Source of the DNA: Dysgonomonas mossii DSM 22836
GTDB lineage: Bacteria > Bacteroidota > Bacteroidia > Bacteroidales > Dysgonomonadaceae
Length of the DNA stretch: 64,000 nucleotides
Direction of reading: 5' to 3'
Assembly (NCBI RefSeq): GCF_000213575.1
Contig: NZ_GL892012.1
Span: 42,601 to 106,600 of the forward strand
Made by a program: the position numbers and the translations under genes
Notes under the pieces: generated by a model
Database searches by the model: none
Seen by the model: the letters and a program-made list of their open reading frames with translations, nothing else
Told to the model about the DNA's origin: nothing
Shown here: piece after piece, positions 1 to 9,157 of the stretch
Position numbering within the stretch: position 1 is the stretch's first letter
Layout of the letters: each line of letters begins with the position of its first letter

Positions 1-870
1 GTTTAGCATCTTGCTACTTCCCGATTGCACAGGTAGATGGATAAACTTACACAGGTTATCGTATTTTGCGATTACCTCCAGTGTTTCATCTGTCATGTCT
101 GTGGGATAAGAGGTTGTAAATCGGATACGCATTTTAGGTGCGGCCTTCGCTGTCATTTCCAATAGAGCAGGGAAATCTACAACGCTGCCGTCTTCGTTTG
201 TGAAGCGATACGAGTTGACATTCTGTCCCAACAATGTGGCTTCCTTAAATCCTTTGTCTCGCAGATTTTCCAATTCGTTAAGGATACTCTGTGGCGAACG
301 GCTTCGTTCACGACCTCTTGTATAAGGCACTATACAATACGAACATACCTTATCGCATCCACGCATAATGGATATAAAGCCCGAAATGTGGTTTCCTCCA
401 ATACGCAGAGGGATCACATCTTTATACGTTTCGGTTTTGGATAGTTGAACATTGATTGCTTTGTTGCCATTTTCGGCAGCTCCTACCAGATTAGGCAGGT
501 CGAGGTAGGCATCGGGGCCTACTACAACATCTACATGATGCTTGTCGTGTAGCTCTTCTTTCACTCGTTCGGCCATACAACCCAAAACACCAATAATCAT
601 ATTTGGCTTCTTCTTTCTCTTAAGGGCGTTGAAATAGTCGAGACGTTGAATAACTCTTTGCTCGGCGTTGTCACGTATCGAGCATGTGTTTACAAAAACA
701 GCATCGGCTTCTTCCAGCTTATCTGTCATGGTATAACCATCCATTTGCATTACGGATGCAACAACCTCGCTGTCTGCTACATTCATTTGACAGCCGTAGG
801 TTTCGATGAACAGTTTTTTGTCTTCGGTTGAAATCGTGGATTTAAAGTCCAGTCCTTTCTCGTTGTTCAT
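1..870 (-). CDS. miaB: tRNA-2-methylthio-N6-dimethylallyladenosine synthase MiaB (C-terminus beyond window)
   Basis: Radical-SAM methylthiotransferase that adds a methylthio group to i6A37 of tRNAs reading UNN codons. I translated the minus strand from the ATG at 870-868. The N-terminal UPF0004 domain shows its three cluster cysteines in YGCQMN (Cys27), VNTCSIR and LGCMAER. The radical SAM motif follows as RGCDKVCSYC, then YTRGRERSR, which is typical of MiaB. About 290 codons are present; the rest, including the TRAM domain, lies left of base 1. A TAnnTTTG-type box (932-939) precedes the start. Family call is very secure; truncation is a window-edge effect only. Confidence 0.95.
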   Translation of the reverse strand, partial: MNNEKGLDFKSTISTEDKKLFIETYGCQMNVADSEVVASVMQMDGYTMTDKLEEADAVFVNTCSIRDNAEQRVIQRLDYFNALKRKKKPNMIIGVLGCMAERVKEELHDKHHVDVVVGPDAYLDLPNLVGAAENGNKAINVQLSKTETYKDVIPLRIGGNHISGFISIMRGCDKVCSYCIVPYTRGRERSRSPQSILNELENLRDKGFKEATLLGQNVNSYRFTNEDGSVVDFPALLEMTAKAAPKMRIRFTTSYPTDMTDETLEVIAKYDNLCKFIHLPVQSGSSKMLN

Positions 871-931
871 AGAAATATATTTTAATATGTAATTAAGCTT
901 CGATGATTTATCTCAAAACATCTTTGGCTGG

Positions 932-939
932 CAAAAATA
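932..939 (-). promoter_or_regulatory. Putative -7 box for miaB
   Basis: On the minus strand this reads TATTTTTG, matching the Bacteroidetes -7 consensus TAnnTTTG, about 60 bp upstream of the miaB start. I see no convincing -33 TTTG at the usual spacing, so this is tentative. Confidence 0.4.
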
Positions 940-1090
940 CGAAGAAAAATGGAATTGTTTATTTGTTTTGTGCTTTTTAAGGGAATGTCTAAAGAATGGT
1001 CGTTAAATATTTGAATGTTTTTCAATCAATCCGTGATTATCTTTATCTTTGTCCGTTGACCTAAAAACTCTTTTATCTAAAATATATTTT

Positions 1091-2770
1091 ATGAAAAGGA
1101 ACCTATTTTTATTCCAATTATTACTTATCGCATTTGTAATGAATGCTCAACCTAAGAAAGATTTTAAAACAGTGCGTATCACCTACCAGACAAGTATGAA
1201 TGGTAAAGCTTACGAAGGAGCAAATACCATCGTAGAGATATGCGGAACTGATGTGCAAATAAGTCGTAAATATGCCGAAGTGCAAGAGGGTACTCCGATA
1301 CAATACACCTATCTTGATTATGCAACAAATGAAGAAACTAAAACTGCAAAGTTGGCAAATGGAAATGAGTTTTATACTACCCGATCATTTACATTAAATG
1401 ATAAACTGGAATTTTTACCCGAAACAGAAACTATTGCCGGCTACCTCTGCAAAAAAGCAAAGACTGTTATTAATTCTAATACGATAGAAATATGGTATAC
1501 AACTCAATTAGGAGTCAAAGGATCTATGCAGCCCGGTGTTGGTTTGCCGGATGGAGTTGTGCTCAAAGTGGTAAGGAACGGGCAATACGAAGAAAAAGCA
1601 ACAAAGATTGATTTGCTAAAAGAGATAGTGAATGTAAAACCTGTTCTTAAAGGTGATAAGCTGACAGCCCCTGCTTATAATTACCGTATACAGCAAAGCC
1701 AGGTTATTGTGGCTGACGTGTTTAATAATCAGAGTATCTACTTTAGGGATATTCCTAAGCCGGAGCAGTTGAACGATACAGAAATAATGCAATTTGCGAA
1801 TGGTTCTATCGTTCTGAAAAAAGTAAAACTTCCTGCCGATAATAGTAGCTATTCTATTTTTGCAGAGCTGGCCCAACATTCTGAAGGTGATGCTTATGAC
1901 CGTACGGGTAGCGTCTTTATCGTGCCTACCGATAGGAAGCAATCATTTATGGATGGATTGTTAAAAGGAAGAGAAGCATTGCCTCAATATACCGATAAAC
2001 ATGGAAAATCGTATGAGGGAATGGTTGCTACAGAAGATTATTTGCCGCCTCTCGAGTTGATGCGTTTTTATACTTCATTCGGGGTAAAGGGATATAATCA
2101 TATCGAAGTAGCTGAATACAACTGGCCGGATTCTGTAGTGTTTAAACAAGAAATTACAGACTATGCCAAGTATCTGAAAAATGAAGTGTGGGTAGGTGCA
2201 TGGATTGGAAATTATGCGAAAAACGGGCATAATATTTCTTTGAAGATTAAGTATTATCCGAACGAAAAGCGTGCAGAGAAAGAAGTATATCCTCTGTTTA
2301 CAACTACAAATATTATGGAGATGGCAGGACAGGCTTATCCTGACGGATTGTTTCGCAATGATTCTCTGACCGTGAACTTCAAAACAGATGTAGACCTCAA
2401 AGATGCTTATATCCGTTATATATCTACAGGCCATGGCGGCTGGGGTGGAGGAGACGAATTTAATCCGAAGCTTAACGAGATATTTATGGATGGCTCTCGC
2501 CTGATAGCTTACACTCCTTGGCGCGAAGATTGCGGCAGCTATAGAGAGTTGAACCCGGCTTCGGGTAATTTCGCAAATGGTTTGTCTTCATCCGATCTAA
2601 GTCGTTCGGGCTGGTGTCCGGGTACAGTGAGTTACCCTGTGTTTATACACATTGGGGATGTGAAGGCAGGCGAACATCAACTGAAGGTAGCGATACCCGT
2701 GGGAGACCCCGAAGGTAGTGCGTTAAGTTATTGGTGTATCTCAGGAGTGTTAGTGGGCGATAAGAAATAA
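1091..2770 (+). CDS. Secreted PNGase F-like peptide-N-glycosidase with extra N-terminal domain
   Basis: Likely removes N-glycans from glycoproteins by cleaving the Asn-GlcNAc amide bond. The ATG at 1091 is preferred over an in-frame start at 1049 because it begins a clean signal peptide (MKRNLFLFQLLLIAFVMNAQ). About 230 residues of unassigned N-terminal domain precede the PNGase F region. That region has AYDRTG (Asp270), which aligns with the WDR motif carrying catalytic Asp60 of mature PNGase F; GGGDEF (Glu456), which aligns with Glu206; and SRSGWCPGT near the C-terminus, matching DRAGWCPGM. At 559 residues it is much longer than classical PNGase F, as in the type II forms with an extra N-terminal domain. 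It stands alone, upstream of an ABC exporter. Activity is inferred from these motifs only. Confidence 0.85.
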   Translation: MKRNLFLFQLLLIAFVMNAQPKKDFKTVRITYQTSMNGKAYEGANTIVEICGTDVQISRKYAEVQEGTPIQYTYLDYATNEETKTAKLANGNEFYTTRSFTLNDKLEFLPETETIAGYLCKKAKTVINSNTIEIWYTTQLGVKGSMQPGVGLPDGVVLKVVRNGQYEEKATKIDLLKEIVNVKPVLKGDKLTAPAYNYRIQQSQVIVADVFNNQSIYFRDIPKPEQLNDTEIMQFANGSIVLKKVKLPADNSSYSIFAELAQHSEGDAYDRTGSVFIVPTDRKQSFMDGLLKGREALPQYTDKHGKSYEGMVATEDYLPPLELMRFYTSFGVKGYNHIEVAEYNWPDSVVFKQEITDYAKYLKNEVWVGAWIGNYAKNGHNISLKIKYYPNEKRAEKEVYPLFTTTNIMEMAGQAYPDGLFRNDSLTVNFKTDVDLKDAYIRYISTGHGGWGGGDEFNPKLNEIFMDGSRLIAYTPWREDCGSYRELNPASGNFANGLSSSDLSRSGWCPGTVSYPVFIHIGDVKAGEHQLKVAIPVGDPEGSALSYWCISGVLVGDKK

Positions 2771-2852
2771 GACTATAATATTTCCGGAGCTCTGTGACTT
2801 TTATGTTTTTGGTGCGACTAATATAAAAAGAATATAAACCATACTATAGAAT

Positions 2853-3764
2853 ATGTATTATCTCGAAGCCCACGATGTGGTGAAACAATATGGTAGTCAT
2901 AGAGCTCTCGATGGCGTAAGCATGCAAGTGCCAAAAGGTTGCATCTATGGATTGCTGGGGCCTAATGGTGCAGGCAAATCTTCGCTAATCCGAATAATAA
3001 ACAGGATAACTGCCCCCGATGAAGGACAAGTCTTTATAAATGGAAGGGTGTCGGTAGCCGATGATGTTTTCAATATCGGTTATCTTCCCGAAGAAAGAGG
3101 CTTGTACAAGAAAATGAAAGTTGGAGAGCATATTATTTTTCTGGCACAATTGAGAGGCCTCTCGAAAGAAGACGCAGTACAAAAAACTCAATATTGGCTA
3201 AAGAAGTTTGATATACTATCTTGGCAAGGAAAGAAAGTGGAGGAACTGTCGAAAGGTATGCAGCAAAAGATACAATTTATTGCTACTGTCATACATGAAC
3301 CCGATTTGTATATTCTTGATGAGCCTTTCAGCGGATTCGATCCTGTGAATACAGAATTGTTGAAGAAAGAGCTGTTGGATCTGAAAGCAAAAGGCAAAAC
3401 AATAATTCTATCGACTCATAATATGGAATCGGTAGAGGAATTGTGTGACGAAATATCTCTGATAAATAAATCTAGGGTTGTATTGAATGGGAATGTGAAA
3501 GAAATACGAGCAAGATACAGAAAGCATATTTTCAAACTTCAGGTCGTAGGGGAAACTTTTGATTTGGAATCTTCTCACTTTTCGATATTATCGCAATCAA
3601 CGGACAGTAATATTACGGAATTACTCATTCAGCGTAATGATGAGGCTTCCAACTCAGAGTTGATACAAGAGATAGCCAAACGCTATGAAGTGGTGACTTT
3701 TGAAGAAGTATTGCCTTCGATGAATGATATTTTTATACAAATCGTATCAGAGACAAAACAATGA
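2853..3764 (+). CDS. ABC transporter ATP-binding protein (NatA-like)
   Basis: Cytoplasmic ATPase of an ABC-2 type exporter. Walker A is GPNGAGKSS (about residues 36-44), the signature is LSKGMQQ (132-138), Walker B is LYILDEP (152-158), and the H-loop lies in STHNME. After the nucleotide-binding domain there is a C-terminal extension of about 85 residues, as in NatA and DUF4162-bearing exporters. The 3' end overlaps the permease start by 4 bp (ATGA), so the two are translationally coupled. The substrate cannot be told from sequence; Na+ or drug export is typical for relatives. Confidence 0.9.
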   Translation: MYYLEAHDVVKQYGSHRALDGVSMQVPKGCIYGLLGPNGAGKSSLIRIINRITAPDEGQVFINGRVSVADDVFNIGYLPEERGLYKKMKVGEHIIFLAQLRGLSKEDAVQKTQYWLKKFDILSWQGKKVEELSKGMQQKIQFIATVIHEPDLYILDEPFSGFDPVNTELLKKELLDLKAKGKTIILSTHNMESVEELCDEISLINKSRVVLNGNVKEIRARYRKHIFKLQVVGETFDLESSHFSILSQSTDSNITELLIQRNDEASNSELIQEIAKRYEVVTFEEVLPSMNDIFIQIVSETKQ

Positions 3765-5083
3765 GAGGATTAAAGCTAATTATACATAGGGAATTTACCT
3801 CGAGGGTAAAAACCAAAGCGTTTATCTTGACAACGTTGCTAACACCATTCTTATTCTTGGGAGTGTCTACCATCCCGGCATTGCTGATGATGTTGAGTAG
3901 TAATGATGACATAAACAAAGTGTATGTAATCGATCATACAGGTTCTTACTTTAGTTTGTTTCAGTCATCTAAGAACTATGAGTTTGTAAAATTATCGGAC
4001 AACGATAGTAAGCCGAGCGATAAGCGGACAGCCATATTAGAGATATCAGAGGACCTGAGTGTAAATCCGAATGCAGCAACTTTCTATTCCGAAAAGCAGC
4101 AGCCTCCTCGTGAATTGACTGTTTATATCAACAACATACTTACGGATGCTGTTAGAAATAAAAAGATAGACGATTTTACTCAAAGAAGTAATATCGAACC
4201 ACAACTTGTTACCGATCTGCAACAAATATTGAAATCGAAAGATCAGATAAATGTTTCCACTATCCGTCTCGACGAAGCGGGACAGAAGACAGAGACGCTT
4301 GGTCAGGCGGCATCTTTTGTAGGAATGGGACTTACTCTGTGTATGTTTTTCTTTATCATGATGTATGGGCAAATGGTGGTGCAAAGTGTTGTAGAAGAGA
4401 AAACAAACCGTATCATTGAGGTGATCATTTCATCCGTTAGACCTTTAGATCTGATGATGGGTAAAATAGTTGGAGTAGGATTGGTTGGCTTGCTACAATT
4501 GGTTATCTGGCTTGTTATAGGAGGCGGTGCACTTGTTGCTATGCAAATATTCCTTGGAACAAGTGTAGATACCACTGCTACAATGGAGGCCCAACAGGCA
4601 ATAAGTGCAATGGCACAGAATAACTCGGAGATGACTTCAGCTGTTAATAGTATATTGGGTGTCAACTGGCTGCAAGTAGGAATCTGCCTTATATTATATT
4701 TTGTGGGAGGGTATCTTCTTTTCTCCTCTTTGTATGCCATGTTTGGGTCTGCTGCTAACGATTCGCAAGAGGCTCAGCAGTTGATGATGCCATTGACTAT
4801 TATATTATTATTAGCCTTTTATACAGGTATTGCAGCATCTCAGAATCCTGAAGGCGCGATGGCGTTTTGGTGTTCGATCATACCATTTACTGCTCCTGTC
4901 GTGATGATGGTACGTGCTCCGTTCGAAATATCTATTTGGGAGTTAGCCTTGTCCGTTGTTGTACTTTATGCGACAGCCATATTAATGGTCAAGCTCGCCG
5001 CAAAGGTTTATCGTGTCGGTATTCTGATGTATGGCAAGAAAGTAACCTTTGCCGAAATGTTTAAGTGGTTGAGATATAAATAA
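3761..5083 (+). CDS. ABC-2 type transporter permease (NatB-like)
   Basis: Membrane partner of the preceding ATPase. One hydrophobic segment lies near residues 20-45 (FILTTLLTPFLFLGVSTIPALLMML is the hydrophobic core, split here by charged flanks), then a large extracytoplasmic domain to about residue 185, then five or so further membrane segments. The VVEEKTNRIIEVIISSVRP stretch is the conserved coupling region of the ABC2_membrane_3 family. At 440 residues the length is normal. The 4-bp overlap with the ATPase and the strong terminator 20 bp after the stop make this a closed two-gene operon. Confidence 0.88.
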   Translation: MRGLKLIIHREFTSRVKTKAFILTTLLTPFLFLGVSTIPALLMMLSSNDDINKVYVIDHTGSYFSLFQSSKNYEFVKLSDNDSKPSDKRTAILEISEDLSVNPNAATFYSEKQQPPRELTVYINNILTDAVRNKKIDDFTQRSNIEPQLVTDLQQILKSKDQINVSTIRLDEAGQKTETLGQAASFVGMGLTLCMFFFIMMYGQMVVQSVVEEKTNRIIEVIISSVRPLDLMMGKIVGVGLVGLLQLVIWLVIGGGALVAMQIFLGTSVDTTATMEAQQAISAMAQNNSEMTSAVNSILGVNWLQVGICLILYFVGGYLLFSSLYAMFGSAANDSQEAQQLMMPLTIILLLAFYTGIAASQNPEGAMAFWCSIIPFTAPVVMMVRAPFEISIWELALSVVVLYATAILMVKLAAKVYRVGILMYGKKVTFAEMFKWLRYK

Positions 5084-5104
5084 TTTAAGATAAGTTTAGT
5101 GAAG

Positions 5105-5139
5105 CAATCCTGTCATATTTATTTTGGCAGGATTGTTTG
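5105..5139 (+). terminator. Rho-independent terminator of the ABC operon
   Basis: Stem CAATCCTGTCA / TGGCAGGATTG (11 bp with one G-U pair) around a 9-nt loop, followed by a T-rich run. It sits 20 bp past the permease stop. Confidence 0.85.
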
Positions 5140-5228
5140 TTTTTATTATTATTGTTAAATTTGCGTGCGTATTAAGGAGGATTCCTTAATGATTCCCTTT
5201 ACAAACTTAGATAAAACAAACGAATACA

Positions 5229-5969
5229 ATGACGATGAAGTCGAAACTACTTTTAGGTTTATTGCTAATACTCTGCTTAAACTGTCTTTCCCAAGATATA
5301 ACAAAGATAGAGGTTCTTTCCGTGCCGATGGATACTGAGATGCCATACAGTGTAGATTGTATGAATTATGATTTTACATTTCAGAATGTTATTGATAAGA
5401 AGACAATTGTAGGGAGTAATGCAATACGCAGAATAACGAGTGTACTTAAAAATCTTCCTGTAGCCGAGAATGGCAAGTATCCTAGCCCTGATACACGAAT
5501 GAAGCTAAGGCTTTTTTCGAACGGCAAAGTAATATCGGAGGCTTGCATCGGTAAGTTTACCATCCTAAAAGAAGATGGGATATACTTTTATTCGAATGAT
5601 ATGTTGAACTTGTTAAATGACTTACTGAGTTATAAAGAACAAAAAAGTGAGAGTGAGCAATCTGAACCGAAAATTGAGTTTAACACAGTAAAACAATACA
5701 AAGGCTTCCTCGGTGCAGCTATGGGCACTATATCTTTCGATAACGGGAATAACTTTCTCTATGAAATAGACGGGTCGATCTTAAAAGAAAAGCTATTGGG
5801 TACATTTACTATCCAAGATAATATCATTGACTGTACAGTCTCTAAATCTTATAATAATGTATTTGAGAAAGGAGACACGCTAAAGTTTATGATTAAATCT
5901 GACACACTATTTCAATACAATAGTGAACAAGAACCCGACAAAAAACGTCCTTTGCTTAGGATAAAATAA
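5229..5969 (+). CDS. Secreted protein of unknown function
   Basis: I do not recognise a family. The protein (246 residues) starts with a typical signal peptide, MTMKSKLLLGLLLILCLNC followed by LSQD. A lipoprotein is possible, but LNC is a poor lipobox. The mature part is mixed alpha/beta with acidic, Ser- and Glu-rich residues in the middle (KEQKSESEQSEP) and no visible membrane segment, so a periplasmic or outer-membrane-associated location is likely. A second ATG six bases in could also be the start. It follows a terminator and precedes rnpB on the other strand, so it is probably monocistronic. Confidence 0.7.
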   Translation: MTMKSKLLLGLLLILCLNCLSQDITKIEVLSVPMDTEMPYSVDCMNYDFTFQNVIDKKTIVGSNAIRRITSVLKNLPVAENGKYPSPDTRMKLRLFSNGKVISEACIGKFTILKEDGIYFYSNDMLNLLNDLLSYKEQKSESEQSEPKIEFNTVKQYKGFLGAAMGTISFDNGNNFLYEIDGSILKEKLLGTFTIQDNIIDCTVSKSYNNVFEKGDTLKFMIKSDTLFQYNSEQEPDKKRPLLRIK

Positions 5970-6009
5970 ATTCAGACCTGAGGTTATAAGATTTCTCTAA
6001 AATAAAAAT

Positions 6010-6364
6010 ACAGTAAGTCTATAAGCCGGGTTCTGTACTCTTCAAGAAGAGTGCTTGCCATTTATCTACGCCTGATGTCACCAACAGGCTCTAGCGACCT
6101 ACCCCCCGGCATCGGACGAGCAGCCCTACATGCGCCGGTATACATGGTCTTACAACTCGCAAGTGGTACGGCTCTGTATATTGCTATACAGACCGGTGAG
6201 CTCTTACCTCACCTTTTCACCCTTACCCCTGATAGGGGCGGTTGTTCTCTGTTACCTTAACTCTGCCCTCGCGAACAGCTTCCCATTAAGAAATACGATG
6301 CTCTGTGTTGCCCGGACTTTCCTCTTTCTGCCTTGCGGCAGCCAGCGGCAAACCGACCTACTGC
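6010..6364 (-). ncRNA. rnpB: RNase P RNA (bacterial type A)
   Basis: Catalytic RNA of RNase P, which matures the 5' ends of tRNAs. On the minus strand the RNA starts near GCAGTAGGTC and ends near GACTTACTGT; these pair as helix P1 with two G-U wobbles. Inside are the hallmark conserved stretches: GAAAGTCCGGGCAACACAGA (CR I) near the 5' end, and ACAGAACCCGGCTTATAG (CR V) at the 3' end. The length of about 355 nt is normal. The ends are set from P1 pairing and may be off by a few bases. Confidence 0.95.
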
Positions 6365-6411
6365 AATTTGATGCAAAGATAGTTCATTTTCTTGGAATAT
6401 ATCTTACTGCA

Positions 6412-7740
6412 TTAAGTTTGGATTTGTTCGTTGCTTTGTTTAGTTCTCTTATCCTTATACATGTCGTTGAACTTAGGACGAATTAGTAGACGTAGCGAAA
6501 CATCATAATTCAGATAACTCCATACCCAGTCGATGAATACAGAAACCTTATTTCTCATTCCCACAATAGAAAGGATATGTACCAGCAACCACAACCACCA
6601 GGCAACCCAGCCTCCAAAGCGGAGTTTCCCTAGGTCGGCAACAGCAGCATTACGTCCAATGGTAGCCAATGAGCCTTTATCTACATATACAAATTTATCC
6701 CAATTGTCCGATTCTCCCTTATTGATATTTTTGGCTAGTTGCTTTGCCATCTGTAGGGCTACTTGGGCTACCTGAGGATGACCGACCGGATAACTTTCGG
6801 ATGTTTGTAAAGAGGTATCGCCGATTGAGAAAATATCTTTATAGCCATTTACCTGATTGTATTCGTTTACAACCAAACGTCCCCGGTTGTATGCCGTTTC
6901 GTCAAGACCTGCTAAGCTATTTGGCTTAACCCCTGCCACCCAAAATACATTACGGGAGCGTATTTGCGTGCCGTCAGCAATATTCACATAAGGGCTTTCT
7001 ACCGATTTTACCGATTTTTCCTGATAAACGATAACACCTCTGTCTAGCAATGTTTTTAATGCTGTTTCGGATGCTTGTTCCGACATACCTGCCAGTAGAC
7101 GGGAACCTGCATTCACCAAGTGGATTTCCATTTTAGTAAAGTCTATCTCCGGGTAGTCTCTCGGCAAAACCGTTCTTCTCATGTCCGCTAATGCTCCGGC
7201 TAATTCTACACCTGTTGCGCCTCCTCCGACGATAACAAAAGTCAGTAATTCTTTTCGTTTTTCTTCGTCTGTTGTGATCAAAGATTCTTCGAAGCTTAGT
7301 AGTATCCTGTTTCTCATCAAGAGTGATTCGGATACAGATTTTAGTGAGAATGTATTTTCTATTAGATCTGTATTCCCGAAATAATTTGTATCGCATCCTG
7401 TGGCGATAACTAAAAGGTCGTATGTAATGATGCCGATATTTGTTTCAATCTTCTTATCAGATGTATTTACGCTTAAAGCCTCACACATTCTGAAATGAAA
7501 GTCTTTATTTTTCTGAAAGTTCTTTCTATATGGATAAGATATCGAACTCGGTTCCAATCCCCCGATAGCTACCTGATAGAATAAGGGTTGAAACTGATAG
7601 TAATTGTTCTTGTCTATCAGTACTACCTGATATTGATTCTTATCCGCTCTTTTTGCAAGTTCGAGTCCGGCAAACCCTCCTCCGATAATTACCAATCGTT
7701 TCTTCTTCCCGGAGTCGGGCAAGTTTGCTTTTATAATCAT
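6412..7740 (-). CDS. ndh: Type II NADH:quinone oxidoreductase
   Basis: Single-subunit, non-proton-pumping NADH dehydrogenase feeding electrons to menaquinone. The N-terminal FAD site is IIGGGFAGLELAKRA (about residues 18-32) and the second Rossmann motif, for NADH, is VGGGATGVELAGAL (about 170-183). The family signature YQFQPLFYQVA is present. The C-terminal part has a Trp-rich hydrophobic segment (WVAWWLWLLVHIL) that would anchor it on the inner face of the cytoplasmic membrane. At 442 residues the length is typical. It is separated from dedA by a terminator, so it probably has its own promoter. Confidence 0.93.
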   Translation of the reverse strand: MIIKANLPDSGKKKRLVIIGGGFAGLELAKRADKNQYQVVLIDKNNYYQFQPLFYQVAIGGLEPSSISYPYRKNFQKNKDFHFRMCEALSVNTSDKKIETNIGIITYDLLVIATGCDTNYFGNTDLIENTFSLKSVSESLLMRNRILLSFEESLITTDEEKRKELLTFVIVGGGATGVELAGALADMRRTVLPRDYPEIDFTKMEIHLVNAGSRLLAGMSEQASETALKTLLDRGVIVYQEKSVKSVESPYVNIADGTQIRSRNVFWVAGVKPNSLAGLDETAYNRGRLVVNEYNQVNGYKDIFSIGDTSLQTSESYPVGHPQVAQVALQMAKQLAKNINKGESDNWDKFVYVDKGSLATIGRNAAVADLGKLRFGGWVAWWLWLLVHILSIVGMRNKVSVFIDWVWSYLNYDVSLRLLIRPKFNDMYKDKRTKQSNEQIQT

Positions 7741-7762
7741 ATTATAGACATATTTAAATTAA

Positions 7763-7804
7763 AAAACCATCTTACTGATAAGAGTTGATCAGTAAGGTGG
7801 TTTT
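7763..7804 (-). terminator. Terminator after dedA
   Basis: Long hairpin, AAAACCATCTTACTGAT / ATCAGTAAGGTGGTTTT (17 bp with one G-U pair), between the dedA stop and the ndh start. It can act in either direction, but only minus-strand genes flank it. Confidence 0.8.
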
Positions 7805-7837
7805 ATTTATATATAAAGATAAATTTAATTATCTTTC

Positions 7838-8530
7838 TTAATTCCCTATTTTGGCTTTAGCTTTCGCTTCCTTTTTTGATTCCCACTTAGCCTTAGCTAC
7901 TTCGTAAACACCCGGAAGAATAGATACAACAACAATAATAATGACTACCTTGTCGAGATTTTTCTCTACCCATTCGTTACTTCCTATAATAGCACCTAAA
8001 GCACAAAAGATAACCACCCATGCTATACCTCCTATAACATTGTAGGAGAAGAAATGTTTATAGCTCATTTTGCCCATACCTGCAACAAAAGGAGCGAAGG
8101 TGCGAACAATAGGTACAAAGCGGGCAAGGATGATGGTTTTGCCTCCATGTTTTTCGTAAAACTTGTTTGTTTTTTCAAGATATTCTTGCTTAAATATCTT
8201 TGACTTGGGATTGCTGAAGAGCTTTTCTCCAAAGAGGCGGCCTATCGAATAATTTACTGCATCACCTATAATAGCTGCTACAATCAGTATACCGACAAGG
8301 TAATAGATATGTAGCGGATTGTCGGGGCGTACAGCGATAGCTCCCGCTAAAAATAATAAAGAGTCGCCCGGTAAAAATGGTGTCACAACCAAACCTGTTT
8401 CGCAGAAAATGATCAAAAACAAAATGGCATATACCCATAAGCCATATTCAGTTACCAGCATGTCTAATGTTCCGCCTGTATCTCTTAACAGGTTAAGAAA
8501 GAAGTTCCAAACTTCGTGTAAGAATTCCAT
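7838..8530 (-). CDS. DedA family membrane protein (SNARE-associated/VTT domain)
   Basis: Polytopic inner-membrane protein of the DedA/Tvp38 family, members of which are linked to lipid flipping and membrane homeostasis. The conserved features are visible: [20 protein letters not shown] near residues 45-65, [20 protein letters not shown] segment (here [13 protein letters not shown], with the key Arg residues) near 135-150, and several hydrophobic helices including a C-terminal one ([17 protein letters not shown]). The basic tail ends in a Lys/Ala repeat ([12 protein letters not shown]). At 230 residues the length is normal. It is flanked by hairpins on both sides and appears monocistronic. Confidence 0.9.
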   Translation of the reverse strand: MEFLHEVWNFFLNLLRDTGGTLDMLVTEYGLWVYAILFLIIFCETGLVVTPFLPGDSLLFLAGAIAVRPDNPLHIYYLVGILIVAAIIGDAVNYSIGRLFGEKLFSNPKSKIFKQEYLEKTNKFYEKHGGKTIILARFVPIVRTFAPFVAGMGKMSYKHFFSYNVIGGIAWVVIFCALGAIIGSNEWVEKNLDKVVIIIVVVSILPGVYEVAKAKWESKKEAKAKAKIGN

Positions 8531-8566
8531 TTTAATGTTGTGTTACTTAATTTTATGGTAATACGA

Positions 8567-8596
8567 GAAATGATGAGATTCGCACCTCATCATTTC
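8567..8596 (-). terminator. Hairpin after the DJ-1 gene
   Basis: Perfect 11-bp stem GAAATGATGAG / CTCATCATTTC with an 8-nt loop, 12 bp past the DJ-1 family stop. No clear T-run follows on the minus strand, so it may be a processed mRNA 3' end rather than an intrinsic terminator. Confidence 0.55.
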
Positions 8597-8608
8597 CCAT
8601 TAAATTTT

Positions 8609-9157
8609 TCACTGAACCAACAAGCCGGCTGCGACTTCATCTCTCTTTGCTTTCCCTGCCAATTGTTCAACAAGGCTTAGCGCAAAATCGATAGTCAGTC
8701 CGGGACCTCTTCCGGTAGTTATATTTCCGTCTATTACAACAGCTTTTTCTGTCTGCAATGTAGCTCCTTTCAGGTATTGTTCAAATCCGGGGTAGGCTGT
8801 TGCCTTCTTCCCATCCAAAAGACCTAAGCCTCCTAATACCATCGGTGAAGCGCATATTGCAGCAACCTTTTCGCCTTTGTTGGCAAAAGCGAGTAGTTCT
8901 TTTTTCAAGCCTTCGTGTTCGTTGAATTTTGTTGTACCTCCTGGTAAAACAAGCATTTCTGCTTTAGAGAAGTCAACCTCGTCGAACATCAGGTCGGCTA
9001 TTACAGGTATTTGATGACTGGCAACCACTTGTTTGCTATCAGTCAACGATACTGTTTTCACATCCAAACCTCCACGGCGAAGGACATCGACTGTTCCAAG
9101 AGCTTCAATCTCTTCAAAACCTGTGGTCAGAAATAAAAATATAGTTTTCATATCCAT
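8609..9157 (-). CDS. DJ-1/PfpI family protein
   Basis: Member of the DJ-1/ThiJ superfamily, in which close relatives act as glyoxalases or protein deglycases. The nucleophile cysteine lies at the elbow in AAICASP (about residue 102) and the conserved acidic partner is in TTGFEEIEA (about residues 12-20). ATAYPGFE and GRGPGLTIDFAL are the usual downstream family motifs. At 182 residues it is a single-domain member. Its start directly abuts the tonB stop, so tonB and this gene are co-transcribed. Starts at 9157 and 9151 (M1 and M3) are both possible; the physiological substrate is unknown. Confidence 0.88.
   Translation of the reverse strand: MDMKTIFLFLTTGFEEIEALGTVDVLRRGGLDVKTVSLTDSKQVVASHQIPVIADLMFDEVDFSKAEMLVLPGGTTKFNEHEGLKKELLAFANKGEKVAAICASPMVLGGLGLLDGKKATAYPGFEQYLKGATLQTEKAVVIDGNITTGRGPGLTIDFALSLVEQLAGKAKRDEVAAGLLVQ

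Noticed and set aside
6051..6486. Open frames on the plus strand over rnpB
   Set aside because: They lie antisense to RNase P RNA, whose conserved ends and P1 pairing are clear.
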